In this document: positions 52,448 through 61,639 of the stretch, piece after piece
How positions within the stretch are numbered: position 1 is the stretch's first letter
Layout: each line of letters begins with the position of its first letter
NCBI RefSeq assembly: GCF_024519285.1
Contig: NZ_JAMZCY010000006.1
Location: forward strand, 186,001 to 250,000
From: Cohnella sp. WQ 127256
GTDB lineage: Bacteria > Bacillota > Bacilli > Paenibacillales > Paenibacillaceae
Direction: 5' to 3'
DNA length: 64,000 bases
Program-made: the position numbers and the translations under genes
The notes under the pieces: model-generated
Database searches by the model: none
Seen by the model: only the letters and a program-made list of their open reading frames with translations
Told to the model about the DNA's origin: nothing

Positions 52448-52462
52448 ATCGGTAGTATTCGA

Positions 52463-53674
52463 TTAAGCCGCTTCCGATGAATAATTAACGACTTGCTTGC
52501 GACTAACAATGAAGTAACCCATAGTCACGATCAAACTGAGAACAAGGTTTAAGATAATGATTGCTTGATAATTATGTGCGTAGTCAAAGTTTAATCCTGC
52601 GCAAATAGCAGCAATGGCACCACCCAATTGGTGAATCAGTAATAAGAATCCCGTCTGCAGGCCGATCTTCCTTTTCCCTGTGCCTAACGTTTCACCGGCC
52701 ACTAATATTCCCCCTTGGACTGCACCTACATAGGATGCGCCGAAGAGAAGCGAAAACATGATGGGGCTCACAGGAAATTGGGTAATGAGAAAAGTGAAAG
52801 CAACCGTGCGTAGTAGATATAGTAGGGCTAGTGCCTTTGTTCGTGAGGTGCGGTCCAGCATGAAGGAGAAGGTGATCCCCCCAAACACCTCAAGTAGCCC
52901 AAGCAAGCTGAGTGCGGATGAGATCATCGTTGTTGAAACCTCATTGTGCTGATGAATGGCGACTAGATTCATCTCCACTGTGCCCATGCTAATTCCACAA
53001 GTTAGGATGGCCATAACCACTACAAACAAGGTGGGATGGCGGAAATAATCTAATAAGCTTCCTTTCATCAGGGATGAGGGGCTAGAGGTTACTTTGTCCT
53101 CAGTTTCATCATGATTCCTCTTAATGAACACGAACACAAATGGAATAAATAAAATACTGGGTAGCAATAGAATCTTATAAACTTGAATCCAATTGAGTTC
53201 ACTTATTGAGTTCAAAATAGGAGTCAAGAATGCCAACCCAAGTGATCCTGCGCTTCCGAGAATGGCAAGTGCTTTAGCTCTATGATTTCGAAACCAATTC
53301 GCAATCAACACATAGCTTGTAGACGCTCCAAGTCCTGCAATACCAGCCAGAAGTCCATTTCCAACAAAGTAACCGAGCTGATTTTGGATGGAAACAACAA
53401 TGACTAATGAGAGTACATTGCATAGACTGACGAGTAGCATCACCTTTTTATATCCAATACGATCTACAAGATAGCCTCCAATCGGTGCGCAGATAGCTCC
53501 CACAATCGTGGCTGTTGACCACGTGAATCCAATAAAGTCTCTACCCACCCCTAGGCTTGCTGTAATATCCGTCTGATAAAAAGCTGTGACGAATCTACCT
53601 AATGAGCCTACAAAACCAAAAAACCATAAAAAAAGCAGTAAAAACCAAGCGTATTTTTGCTCTTTGAGTAGCAT
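52463..53674 (-). CDS. MFS transporter
   Basis: The product is 403 residues from the ATG at 53674, which has AGGGGGA nine bases upstream; the ATG at 53698 precedes that site. Twelve helices are likely. Motif A appears as GGYLVDRIGYKKVMLL near residue 70, and the arrangement resembles OFA/MCT-like MFS carriers (WSTATIVGAICAPIGG). Substrate unknown. It is divergent from the MocR-type regulator with a 142-base shared region containing that regulator's probable operator, so the regulator likely controls it. Confidence 0.88.
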   Translation of the reverse strand: MLLKEQKYAWFLLLFLWFFGFVGSLGRFVTAFYQTDITASLGVGRDFIGFTWSTATIVGAICAPIGGYLVDRIGYKKVMLLVSLCNVLSLVIVVSIQNQLGYFVGNGLLAGIAGLGASTSYVLIANWFRNHRAKALAILGSAGSLGLAFLTPILNSISELNWIQVYKILLLPSILFIPFVFVFIKRNHDETEDKVTSSPSSLMKGSLLDYFRHPTLFVVVMAILTCGISMGTVEMNLVAIHQHNEVSTTMISSALSLLGLLEVFGGITFSFMLDRTSRTKALALLYLLRTVAFTFLITQFPVSPIMFSLLFGASYVGAVQGGILVAGETLGTGKRKIGLQTGFLLLIHQLGGAIAAICAGLNFDYAHNYQAIIILNLVLSLIVTMGYFIVSRKQVVNYSSEAA

Positions 53675-53747
53675 TGCAGATCGTCCCCCTTGCTTCATTC
53701 AGAATGATGCTAGAGAAATTGTATACCCATTATCTACAATCTTCCTC

Positions 53748-53780
53748 AGCCAATTGGCGGAAAGTTTGACCAGCCAATTG
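53748..53780. promoter_or_regulatory. Direct-repeat operator for the MocR-type regulator
   Basis: AGCCAATTG occurs at 53748-53756 and again at 53772-53780, 24 bases apart, between the divergent MFS and MocR genes. Direct repeats two to three helical turns apart are typical MocR binding sites. The rightward TTGACC (53766-53771) and AATATAAT region overlaps the second copy, so autoregulation is likely. Confidence 0.55.
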
Positions 53781-53816
53781 ATAAGCATAATATAATGGAG
53801 CGAAGGAGGGGTGAGC

Positions 53817-55277
53817 GTGGATTGGAAACCGCAGTCTGGCAGTAATGTCTCTATCTATAAGCAGATCTATTATTATTACGAGGATCAAATTCGGAACGGA
53901 GCGTTAGTCCCAGGTGCACAATTGCCCACAGAGCGTCAGCTTGCCCAACGGTTGTCTGTGAATCGGAGTACCGTATCCACTGCCTATGAAGAGTTGCGTG
54001 CGACGGGGTTAATCAATTCCTTGCAAGGTAGCGGTACACGGGTGAGTGAGCATATGTGGGAAACGAGTCCGAAAGTGCCGAATTGGGAGCGATATACGCG
54101 AAGAACATATGATCCTGGTGCAAGCCTAATGGCAACAATATTGAACTCATTTTCAAATCCAGGAATGATCAATATGACGAAAGGCGAGCTGTCACCGGAC
54201 CTCATGCCGATGGAGCTGCTTCGTGGCTTATCGAAGGATATGGACTTCAAGCCATTTAGCTATCACACTGACCTCAGAGGAGATTGGGATTTACGCAAAG
54301 CCTTATCGGAATTTCTGCTATCAACTCAACAGATTAGAACAGAACCAGCAAATGTATTAATCACTTCGGGAGTTAAGCATTCCTTATCGCTAATTGCTCG
54401 AACTCTTCTAAGGCCAGGAGAAGCAATCGCTGTAGAAGGGCCATCATATCTATACGCGATGCAGGTGTTTACCGAAGCAGGCCTTAGGATGATCAAGCTT
54501 CCTGTAGATGAGAATGGCCTTATTCCAGAGAAGCTGCCCGATCTGTATCATAAATATCGTGTTCGCATGGTCGTGACGAATCCAAGCTTTCAGAATCCAA
54601 CTGGAACGAGTCTGACCCTGTCCCGCAGAAAAAAGTTAATTGAGATTTGTGAGCAGTTAGCAATCCCTCTTGTCGAAGACGATCCTTATGGTTTGCTCCA
54701 GCTTGATGATTCAAAGGAAATATTGCCATCGCTAAGGTCTATGAGTGGAGGAGAAAGGTTCGTCATTTATTTGGGGACATTATCGAAAATAGCGAGCCCA
54801 GGAATGCGGACAGGGTGGATTGTCGCCCCAAGCTCGGTGATTAGTCGATTAGTCGAAGCGAAATACCTTATGGGTTATAGTACGAGTCATCTTGGGGAGC
54901 GTTTAGCGAATCAATTGCTATGCAGCCCTAAACTTAGAGATCATCTGTCGGGTGTTCGCCATACCTTGCGGTTGAGAAGAGAGTGCATATTAGTAGCAAT
55001 TAAGAGGGAGCTAGAGCCCTATGCTGATCTGTTTGCTCGACAAGCGCCGGCTGGCGGCTTCTATGTATGGCTTAAGCTCAAGCGGCAAGTTCCGGATAAA
55101 GTACTAATAGAACATGCGATCAGAGAAGGGGTAATCTTCTATCCAGGAAGCATTTATGGAGAGGGTAGTGGATATATCAGGCTTACCTATGCGTCAATTG
55201 CGGAGAAGGACATTGAGGAAGGCGTTCGAAGGATTAGGAATGTGCTTAAACAATTGTTGGGAATCTCCGACCTTTAA
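53817..55277 (+). CDS. MocR-type GntR/aminotransferase-like transcription factor
   Basis: The product is 486 residues from the GTG at 53817 (GGAGGG seven bases upstream); the GTG at 53811 is too close to that site. Residues 1-80 are a GntR winged helix (IYKQIYYYYEDQIRNGALVPGAQLPTERQLAQRLSVNRSTVSTAYEELRATGLI). The remainder is a fold I aminotransferase-like domain with VTNPSFQNPTGTSL, VEDDPYGLL, and PLP lysine 324 in GTLSKIASPGMRTGW. Such proteins use PLP as cofactor or sensor, as in PdxR, GabR and TauR. Its target is probably the divergent MFS gene. Confidence 0.92.
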   Translation: MDWKPQSGSNVSIYKQIYYYYEDQIRNGALVPGAQLPTERQLAQRLSVNRSTVSTAYEELRATGLINSLQGSGTRVSEHMWETSPKVPNWERYTRRTYDPGASLMATILNSFSNPGMINMTKGELSPDLMPMELLRGLSKDMDFKPFSYHTDLRGDWDLRKALSEFLLSTQQIRTEPANVLITSGVKHSLSLIARTLLRPGEAIAVEGPSYLYAMQVFTEAGLRMIKLPVDENGLIPEKLPDLYHKYRVRMVVTNPSFQNPTGTSLTLSRRKKLIEICEQLAIPLVEDDPYGLLQLDDSKEILPSLRSMSGGERFVIYLGTLSKIASPGMRTGWIVAPSSVISRLVEAKYLMGYSTSHLGERLANQLLCSPKLRDHLSGVRHTLRLRRECILVAIKRELEPYADLFARQAPAGGFYVWLKLKRQVPDKVLIEHAIREGVIFYPGSIYGEGSGYIRLTYASIAEKDIEEGVRRIRNVLKQLLGISDL

Positions 55278-55476
55278 AATCGGCTGGAAATAGTCACTTA
55301 TTTTGAGTCTTCAGAATCAAAAAATATGTCATTTATATGACGAAAGGGTTGGGAAATACTCCTGAAAATAGTTCGAAGGTCGTTTTTTGATTAGATATCA
55401 TAATGGTAAAATAACCCTGCTTGGTTTCAAAATATTGGAATCATATCAATTATTGAACTGGAAAAGGGGATTATTC

Positions 55477-56790
55477 GTGAATTATGCTTCTATGTCTTTG
55501 AAACGATCAATCGTATCATTACTGCTCTTTACACTCCTTTTAACCGGAGTAGGCGTGGGAGGTGTCCATGCGGAAGAAGCAGCGGCCCAGGCGGAGGATG
55601 CTGCTCTTGTCTACTATGTTTCCGATGGAGACTTGTACAGAGTGAAAACAGATGGCAGCCCAGCGCAAAAGCTTCGTGAAAACTTCGATGGGGTTGAGCT
55701 TAAGCCTGCTGGGGATTTTATGTATTATATGTACGATGAAACTTCAACAACGCTGCTACGGTTATCTTTGACGGATAACAAAGCGAAGGCATCTGCCTTT
55801 GGCGGAGATAAGAGAGTCGTTAGCTTTGAAACCTATGGAGACTTTATTTATTTCATGGATGACACGGGGAAAATTTATCGTGCTGCATCTGCAGTTGCTA
55901 AGTCATCCGAAGTGACGCAAATCGCGGACATGGCAGACCCTGACTATCCTGCTTTCACCGTAGTGGATGGACGCATCTATTATAATGCGCTACGTAACGG
56001 TCGGACCACTTGGGTAGCCTCGAAGGCTGTAGATGGATCTGGAACGGTACAATGGGTTGCTGCCGGTGCAGTTGAAAGCTCCTATTATGTACGTTCGGAC
56101 AGCGCAAATATTTATATGATGGTAAACATCAAGCCTACGGAGAAGAACTATTCAGTCGATTGCATGGTGCTCTACACGATTGCTAAGAAAGGCAATAAAG
56201 CGACAGCAGCTAACTTGAAGGCTCCGTTGGATGCGAATGCAGTCTTATCCGGTTCATGGGCAGGCAACGATTCCTATCTATATAATAAAGGCATCACGCT
56301 AGGCTCGGATGACAACTTCAACTATAGCAAGGGAAAAGGCTACCTACTTAAGAAAGACGGTAAAACCTTTGAACTAAGTAAGACGGGAATTTACGAAATT
56401 GCAAGTCTGGATGCTAATAAATTTGCATACGTAGATGCCAAGGACAAGGCTTCGGTTATTACGATAGCTAATAATAAAGTAACTAGCACCAAGGCGCTTT
56501 CCTTATCTAATGTAGGCTATGTTCGCAATATGATGAAGAACGGTAAAGTACAATCGACTGTTCTGTTCGCAGAGAGTGGCGCATTTGTACTGAATGCCAA
56601 CCTGTCTCTGAAGAAAATGGTTGGAGTAGAGTGGGACCTTTGTCAGTATGAAGACGATATTGATGGAATCTTCTACGTGAATGCGGGTGATAATGGACGT
56701 CTGTACCGTATGACTGTAGATGGGAAAACGACAACTAAGCTGACGGATGAGAAGGTTTCTAGAATCGTTCTCATTACTAAAGCGAAATAA
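55477..56790 (+). CDS. Secreted DUF5050-like beta-propeller protein
   Basis: The protein is 437 residues from the GTG at 55477, chosen for AAAGGGGA seven bases upstream; the longer frame from 55387 adds 30 residues before the signal peptide. The signal is SLKRSIVSLLLFTLLLTGVGVGGVHAEE. The mature part repeats short beta units such as YYVSDGDLYRVKTDG, FIYFMDDTGKIYRA and FYVNAGDNGRLYRMTVDG, as in DUF5050/propeller proteins of Paenibacillus. No catalytic motif is visible. Function unknown. Confidence 0.82.
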   Translation: MNYASMSLKRSIVSLLLFTLLLTGVGVGGVHAEEAAAQAEDAALVYYVSDGDLYRVKTDGSPAQKLRENFDGVELKPAGDFMYYMYDETSTTLLRLSLTDNKAKASAFGGDKRVVSFETYGDFIYFMDDTGKIYRAASAVAKSSEVTQIADMADPDYPAFTVVDGRIYYNALRNGRTTWVASKAVDGSGTVQWVAAGAVESSYYVRSDSANIYMMVNIKPTEKNYSVDCMVLYTIAKKGNKATAANLKAPLDANAVLSGSWAGNDSYLYNKGITLGSDDNFNYSKGKGYLLKKDGKTFELSKTGIYEIASLDANKFAYVDAKDKASVITIANNKVTSTKALSLSNVGYVRNMMKNGKVQSTVLFAESGAFVLNANLSLKKMVGVEWDLCQYEDDIDGIFYVNAGDNGRLYRMTVDGKTTTKLTDEKVSRIVLITKAK

Positions 56791-56827
56791 TAGCAGCAGG
56801 GACACATCGGAAGCAGCAGATAGCGTA

Positions 56828-56868
56828 AAGCCCGGCAGACAAGAGGTCATCTCTTGCAGCCGGGCTTT
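56828..56868. terminator. Bidirectional terminator between convergent genes
   Basis: AAGCCCGGC pairs with GCCGGGCTT, with an inner AAGAG/CTCTT helix. T tracts flank both arms (GGGCTTTGTTT on plus, CGGGCTTTACG on minus). It separates the DUF5050-like gene from the convergent phytase-like gene. Confidence 0.85.
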
Positions 56869-56902
56869 GTTTGCATCAATGAAATGCAGTTGTTTTAATT
56901 TT

Positions 56903-59215
56903 TTACTTGTTGATATCTTTCAAGCTAGCTACAGCGTAGAGGCCTGAGAAGTGAACTCCGCCATCATTATCGACAGCAGCCCACACTTTACCGTTAGGAG
57001 TAACCGTGAGGCCTTCAAGCTTCTCGAACGGTGCGATCGTTGATTTAAGATCCAACACTTTTGTTTTTTTAACGACTGAACCCGCAATCGTAGAGGCTTC
57101 CGTCGTTTGACCGCTGAAAGGCTTAACATCCTTTAAGGTAAACGTATATACCGCTTTAAGCTTCGCGGCTCCGCCGATCAATTTGTCTCGCTCGATGACG
57201 GCGTACTTATCTTTGCCGAGGTTGACGATTTCGGATAATCCGATCCAATCGCTCTTCGTGTCTGTCTTCTCTAGAGGATACAGGAAGAAATCCCAAGCGC
57301 TTGTTTGCAAGTCATAGCGAGCGATGCGGGTATAGTTTACTCCGTCAACTTTGGCATCCTTCGCGTATTCGCGTTGAATCGGAGCTACGAGATAACGTCC
57401 ATCAGAAGAAATTGTTACACCTTCAAAGCCATTATTACGAATAACTCCACCCTCTGCAGAATCAATATCTGCTGGCAGGGAAACTTTGCGGAGAACGTTA
57501 CCTTTGCTATCAACCTGAATGAGTTGGTTAGCCATGTAATCTTTATCCTTGAATAATGCATTGCCCTCACTAGCTAACCAGAAGCCGGGTTGCTTGCCTT
57601 TGGCGATCGAGGTGTCCACGACGATGCCTTCCATGTCGATGTTAGCGAGCTTGCCATTTTCTTTAATTGCAACATGATGGGTTAGCTTTGCTTCGCCACC
57701 CTTCAGATCAAGCTTATAGATATAAGGCTCCATCGCTACATCCGGAACGGCATAGAGAATGTTGCTATTGTTAGCATCTGCAGCTAAACCGGATATTGCT
57801 GACCAGGATACACCTGGTTTAGCAACGATTGTTGGATGGTTCGCTGGAGCTTGATATTGGCCGGCAATCCCTTCGAAAATCGTAATTGTACCTGATGTTT
57901 CATCTGAGGTGAGGAATACGTTCTTCTGTGGAAGAGCGAGCAGTCCCTCAGGTCGAATGCCAGTAGGCAGAAGCTGTACGAGAGCGGGTGCCGCTGACTT
58001 CGTGATATCATACACGGCTACGAACGAGCCGCGCTCCGAGCCTACGAAGGCAAACTCTTTTTTACCGAAAATAGCCGTTTCCACACCTTCTACTTCAATT
58101 CCCTTTGCTTCCGAACGGGAATCCGCATAGTAGCCATATTCAGCTGCTTTCTGCTCAAGCGCACCTTTGTCTGTCCAGAGCAGCTTGCCAGCCGGACTCC
58201 ATACGCTCCAGCCACGACCACCTGTGTAATCTAACTCACCTTCATCCGCCGTATACAGCGTTGTTCCAGCGGCATTCCATGCGATGGCATCAGACATTCT
58301 TGCTCCAGCATGCTCTTCCTTGCTCACATCTTCAGGATAAGAGCCAGTGAAAGCAATTTTTCCATCCTCAGTCAGATCGGCCTTTTGCTTAACGGGCTTG
58401 CCGGAGGAGAATAGGCTTGTGATTTTAGAGGTTTGAAGGTCAATAACTGCTACACCGTTGTTCTCTTGAAGCGTAACCGCCGCTTTACCATTACGAATGT
58501 CTACGAATTCCGGCTGTGGATCTTCCGGATAGAGAAGACCTTTGGCTTTCATTTGAGTAGCATTGAATTTAACGTCAGTGATCTTTGATTTACTAATATC
58601 GGATGTATTAATGCTCACGATTTGAACATATCCTGGTCCGCTGAGGTCCCCGTCCAAGCCGGGCTTCTCTTCATCTGTTCTTACCCCTTTATCATCCACG
58701 TACAAAGGCTCGTTCTCAATCGCGATAACAGCCGTATATTGACCTTTAAGTGTTGTGATCGCTATGGAATCGGGGTGATTACCGATGGCTAGCTCGCCTT
58801 TGATTTTCAATGTCTTCGTATCTATGGCAATCAGCTTGCCTGGTTTAATCTCAGGGACTTCTCCAACCTCACGCTTTGATGCGATGACGACTGCTAAAGC
58901 GGTCTTTCCATCCGGTGTGACCGTAACGCTAGTGGGTTCGCCTCCAACTTCAATCGCGCTAAGATGTTTAGGCTTAGCGGGGTTGGTCAGATCCACGACT
59001 CCAATGCTACCAAGCCCTGCGCTAGTATAGAATAATCGGTTACCATCTGGGGTTGCAGAAACAATCTCAGCAATTCCTCCACCAGGAACGACGAAGGTGG
59101 TAAGAGGGCGGAACGAGCCAACTTGTTTGGTCTTGGTGGCTGCAAAGCTACCTGTTGCGAATACGGTTGAAGCAATAAGCGAGACAGATAGAGCCGTGAC
59201 GAGTTGTTTTCTCAT
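56903..59215 (-). CDS. Secreted choice-of-anchor-I / esterase-like phytase-domain beta-propeller protein
   Basis: This 770-residue protein has a signal peptide (LVTALSVSLIASTVFATGSFAAT). The first 450 residues form a propeller of choice-of-anchor-I type (GVVDLTNPAKPKHLSAIEVGGEPTSVTVTPDG, TLYTADEGELDYTGG, IEVEGVETAIFGKKEFAFVGSERGSFVAVYD). The last 300 resemble the esterase-like phytase domain (AISGLAADANNSNILYAVPD, DMEGIVVDTS, GGVIRNNGFEGVTISSDGRYLVAPIQRE, KLEGLTVTPNGKVW). These domains are metal-dependent hydrolase-like propellers, often phosphate related. No anchor or SLH domain is present, so the protein is probably released. Substrate unknown. Confidence 0.85.
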   Translation of the reverse strand: MRKQLVTALSVSLIASTVFATGSFAATKTKQVGSFRPLTTFVVPGGGIAEIVSATPDGNRLFYTSAGLGSIGVVDLTNPAKPKHLSAIEVGGEPTSVTVTPDGKTALAVVIASKREVGEVPEIKPGKLIAIDTKTLKIKGELAIGNHPDSIAITTLKGQYTAVIAIENEPLYVDDKGVRTDEEKPGLDGDLSGPGYVQIVSINTSDISKSKITDVKFNATQMKAKGLLYPEDPQPEFVDIRNGKAAVTLQENNGVAVIDLQTSKITSLFSSGKPVKQKADLTEDGKIAFTGSYPEDVSKEEHAGARMSDAIAWNAAGTTLYTADEGELDYTGGRGWSVWSPAGKLLWTDKGALEQKAAEYGYYADSRSEAKGIEVEGVETAIFGKKEFAFVGSERGSFVAVYDITKSAAPALVQLLPTGIRPEGLLALPQKNVFLTSDETSGTITIFEGIAGQYQAPANHPTIVAKPGVSWSAISGLAADANNSNILYAVPDVAMEPYIYKLDLKGGEAKLTHHVAIKENGKLANIDMEGIVVDTSIAKGKQPGFWLASEGNALFKDKDYMANQLIQVDSKGNVLRKVSLPADIDSAEGGVIRNNGFEGVTISSDGRYLVAPIQREYAKDAKVDGVNYTRIARYDLQTSAWDFFLYPLEKTDTKSDWIGLSEIVNLGKDKYAVIERDKLIGGAAKLKAVYTFTLKDVKPFSGQTTEASTIAGSVVKKTKVLDLKSTIAPFEKLEGLTVTPNGKVWAAVDNDGGVHFSGLYAVASLKDINK

Positions 59216-59350
59216 GAATGTTCATTCCTCCAGGAATAGAATAATAATCTTAGTATCCGATATGAATATTAATAGGGTGTAAACAAACAAGACTAGTTAT
59301 GTAAAGTGGGGGGATTTAGATGAATTAAGCTATAATCTGTCGGAGAAAAT

Positions 59351-59380
59351 AAAAAAAGCACTGTCAGGGAGACAATAGCT
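59351..59380 (-). terminator. Minus-strand terminator after the 17-codon frame
   Basis: Read on the minus strand, AGCTATTGTC pairs with GACAGTGCT (one bulge, one G-U pair) and is followed by TTTTTTTATT. It lies 38 bases downstream of the small frame at 59419-59472 and has no other upstream gene to serve. Confidence 0.6.
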
Positions 59381-59418
59381 TCGTCGTTTCTTGCTATGCG
59401 CAAATCCATAGGGCAGGC

Positions 59419-59472
59419 TTATTTGTTCTCATCGGACTCATCGAACGGTACTCGATCTTCTTCATAATACAC
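59419..59472 (-). CDS. Possible 17-residue acidic peptide
   Basis: A GTG at 59472 lies eight bases after AGGAGGTG, one of the strongest ribosome binding sites in the window. The frame encodes MYYEEDRVPFDESDENK and stops at TAA. TTGCTA and TACATA, 17 bases apart, could form a promoter about 70 bases upstream, and an intrinsic terminator follows at 59351-59380. This gives a complete small transcription unit inside a 433-base gap between annotated genes. I recognise no family. Confidence 0.4.
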   Translation of the reverse strand: MYYEEDRVPFDESDENK

Positions 59473-59648
59473 GGTAACCTACACCTCCTTGTATTCCTAA
59501 GGATATAGAAGTAGGTTTATCCGGATGTATGATTTATGTAAAATCCACGTTAAACATTAGCAAATTATCGTTTTGTGTTAAACTATAAGGATTCAAGGGT
59601 GATTAGCAGATTAGCGACAACCCGGAAATAAATATACGGAGCTGTGAC

Positions 59649-59876
59649 ATGAGCAAAAATAAGGTTTGGAACAGAGGAAAACACAATGGACGGGGCTTAC
59701 CCCCGCGTAAAGATAAAGAATTAAATCCTGTCTTACAGAGTACAGTGAGCGAGCAGCCGGTAGTCATAGACTCAACGCTTAACAGTGCCCCAACCCCGGC
59801 AAATACGGTGAAACGGATGAATAGAGATAATTGGGTCCAACGCGTCACTCCGACTAAACGACAAGATAAGAAGTAA
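59649..59876 (+). CDS. Small basic hypothetical protein
   Basis: This 75-residue frame begins with ATG seven bases after GGAG. The product is rich in N, K, R, P and T (MSKNKVWNRGKHNGRGLPPRKDKEL at the start, NWVQRVTPTKRQDKK at the end), has no hydrophobic segment and looks disordered and positively charged. It is convergent with the TetR gene, with two bases between stops. I do not recognise a family. Its clear ribosome binding site and codon use argue that it is real. Confidence 0.6.
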   Translation: MSKNKVWNRGKHNGRGLPPRKDKELNPVLQSTVSEQPVVIDSTLNSAPTPANTVKRMNRDNWVQRVTPTKRQDKK

Positions 59877-59878
59877 CC

Positions 59879-60553
59879 TTAGTCCTTCCTCCCTGCAATT
59901 CCATGCATGAGAATGTCTATGGTGCGATCTATTTCCTCTTCTTCATTGAAGGAGGAATCCGGGTTTAAGAACATATGGAACGTGATCATACCCAGGAGCA
60001 TGCTAGCGGCAGAACGGTTAATGCGCCAAGGTGGGGCTTCAATAATTTGCCCTTGCTCCTGAAAATGCTTGATGACCCGTTCGAAACGTTGGACGACAAC
60101 GTTTGTTAACAAGCTTTTTACCTGTTCCATGAGCTCCGGTTGAAAGGATACTTCGTGGAACAGGATTTTGATAAGCTTAAGGTTTTGGCGAACGAACTCC
60201 ATTCTATCCCGGGCAACCGCTCGGTAGAAATCCTCGACCTTGTTATAGGGAAGATCTAGCACTTTGGCAAAATCGCGTAAAAGGAACGGGGCGACCATCT
60301 TGATCGCGATTGGTCCGGCTATGGATAGCAATAAATCCTTCTTCGTCTTATAGTGGCGGAAAATGGTGCCTTCCGCGACGCCTGCTTTTTGAGCGATTTC
60401 ACTTGTAGATGTGGCTGCAAAGCCCTTCTCAGAGAAGATTTCGATCGCAGCCTCCAAAATTTTAGCTTGCTTATCGGTTTTCTTCTGGTCGTCCTCTCCG
60501 CTTAGGCGTATAAGATCCTCTAACCATTGTTCCTTCTGATCCAACTCCGACAT
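59879..60553 (-). CDS. TetR family transcriptional regulator
   Basis: This 224-residue protein has an N-terminal helix-turn-helix (ILEAAIEIFSEKGFAATSTSEIAQKAGVAEGTIFRHYKTKKDLL, residues about 28-71) and a helical ligand-binding C-terminal domain. AAGGGAAC precedes the ATG. It is the third gene of a leftward ATPase-permease-regulator operon whose promoter region contains a TGAGTGATTACTCA palindrome, its probable operator. It most likely represses the exporter until an inducing compound binds. Confidence 0.92.
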   Translation of the reverse strand: MSELDQKEQWLEDLIRLSGEDDQKKTDKQAKILEAAIEIFSEKGFAATSTSEIAQKAGVAEGTIFRHYKTKKDLLLSIAGPIAIKMVAPFLLRDFAKVLDLPYNKVEDFYRAVARDRMEFVRQNLKLIKILFHEVSFQPELMEQVKSLLTNVVVQRFERVIKHFQEQGQIIEAPPWRINRSAASMLLGMITFHMFLNPDSSFNEEEEIDRTIDILMHGIAGRKD

Positions 60554-60598
60554 TTGAGCATGTTCCCTTCTGTAGACATTTGGACAAAAGCAAGATGA

Positions 60599-61639
60599 CT
60601 ATATTTTTCGATGCTTACGCAACGCGAGTACGTTGGCTGCCATGAAGATGAGGGACAAGCCTAGTAAAACGTAAACATCAATCGCGATGGAGCCCCAGCC
60701 TTCCCCTCGGATCATCACGTTGCGAAGAGCGTCAGCGCCATATTTCAGTGGTGTGATATGGACAAGCCAGCGAAGCCAAGGAGAAATACTCTCGATGTTG
60801 AACAAGCCAGAGAAGAACACCTGCGGCACAATAACAATCGGAATGAACTGAATCATCTGGAATTCTGAGTTGGCGAAGGTGGATAGGAAGGTTCCGAAGC
60901 TGAGTGCGGTAAGGGACAATAAGAGCATGATCAGGAGTACATACCAGAAGGAGCCTACCATCAAGCTTCCCAATACCCCGATTGTATACCCCGCGATCAG
61001 AACCGCCTGCAAGCCAGTGAAAATACCGAAGCCCACCATGTATCCAACAACAATTTCCCAGCGACGTAACGGAGTGGCTAAAAGACGCTCCAGCGTTCCA
61101 CTTGTACGCTCCTTTAAGAAGGAAACGCCAGCAATTAGGAATACGAAGAAGAAGGCAAATAAACCGATGAATACAGGGCCGAAGTTGTCGAAGGAAGACA
61201 TATCAGCTGCACCATATAAATAGTCAAAAACGGGAGCGGGAGGTTGAGCAGCCTGACTTAGCGCAGGAGCTTGCTCTTGCATAATCTTCTGGACCAACAT
61301 CATGACAGAGCGATTCCTGGCAGGGTCACTGCCTTCAAGCTTTACATGGGGAGTCGTCCCATCAAGCTGAATTATCGCATCTATTTCTTGATTAGCGAGA
61401 GCGGCTTCTGCTTCATCAACTGTGTCGTAGGTGGATACGATGGCGCCATTCGTGCTTAGACTTTGTGAAATGGCACTCGGAAGCTGCAGCGTGCCGAGCT
61501 TCGGTTGATAAGTGTCGCCATTAAATACTAGGTACATAAGGGACAAGACGATAATCGGCGCTACGATTAATAATGCAATGGATCTCTTGTCGCGAATGAA
61601 TTGACGAATAATCCGGATGATCAGGGCTTGAATTCTCAT
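60599..61639 (-). CDS. ABC-2 type exporter permease
   Basis: This 346-residue membrane protein has an N-terminal helix, a large extracellular domain (residues about 45-150) and five C-terminal helices. The ABC-2 signature appears in FLIAGVSFLKERTSGTLERLLATPLRRWEIVVGYM, and PQVFFSGLFNIESISPWLRWLVHITPLKYGADALRNVM is typical of YhhJ/YbhR and drug exporter permeases. Its ATG overlaps the ATPase stop by four bases. It exports an unknown compound, perhaps a drug or lipid. Confidence 0.92.
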   Translation of the reverse strand: MRIQALIIRIIRQFIRDKRSIALLIVAPIIVLSLMYLVFNGDTYQPKLGTLQLPSAISQSLSTNGAIVSTYDTVDEAEAALANQEIDAIIQLDGTTPHVKLEGSDPARNRSVMMLVQKIMQEQAPALSQAAQPPAPVFDYLYGAADMSSFDNFGPVFIGLFAFFFVFLIAGVSFLKERTSGTLERLLATPLRRWEIVVGYMVGFGIFTGLQAVLIAGYTIGVLGSLMVGSFWYVLLIMLLLSLTALSFGTFLSTFANSEFQMIQFIPIVIVPQVFFSGLFNIESISPWLRWLVHITPLKYGADALRNVMIRGEGWGSIAIDVYVLLGLSLIFMAANVLALRKHRKI

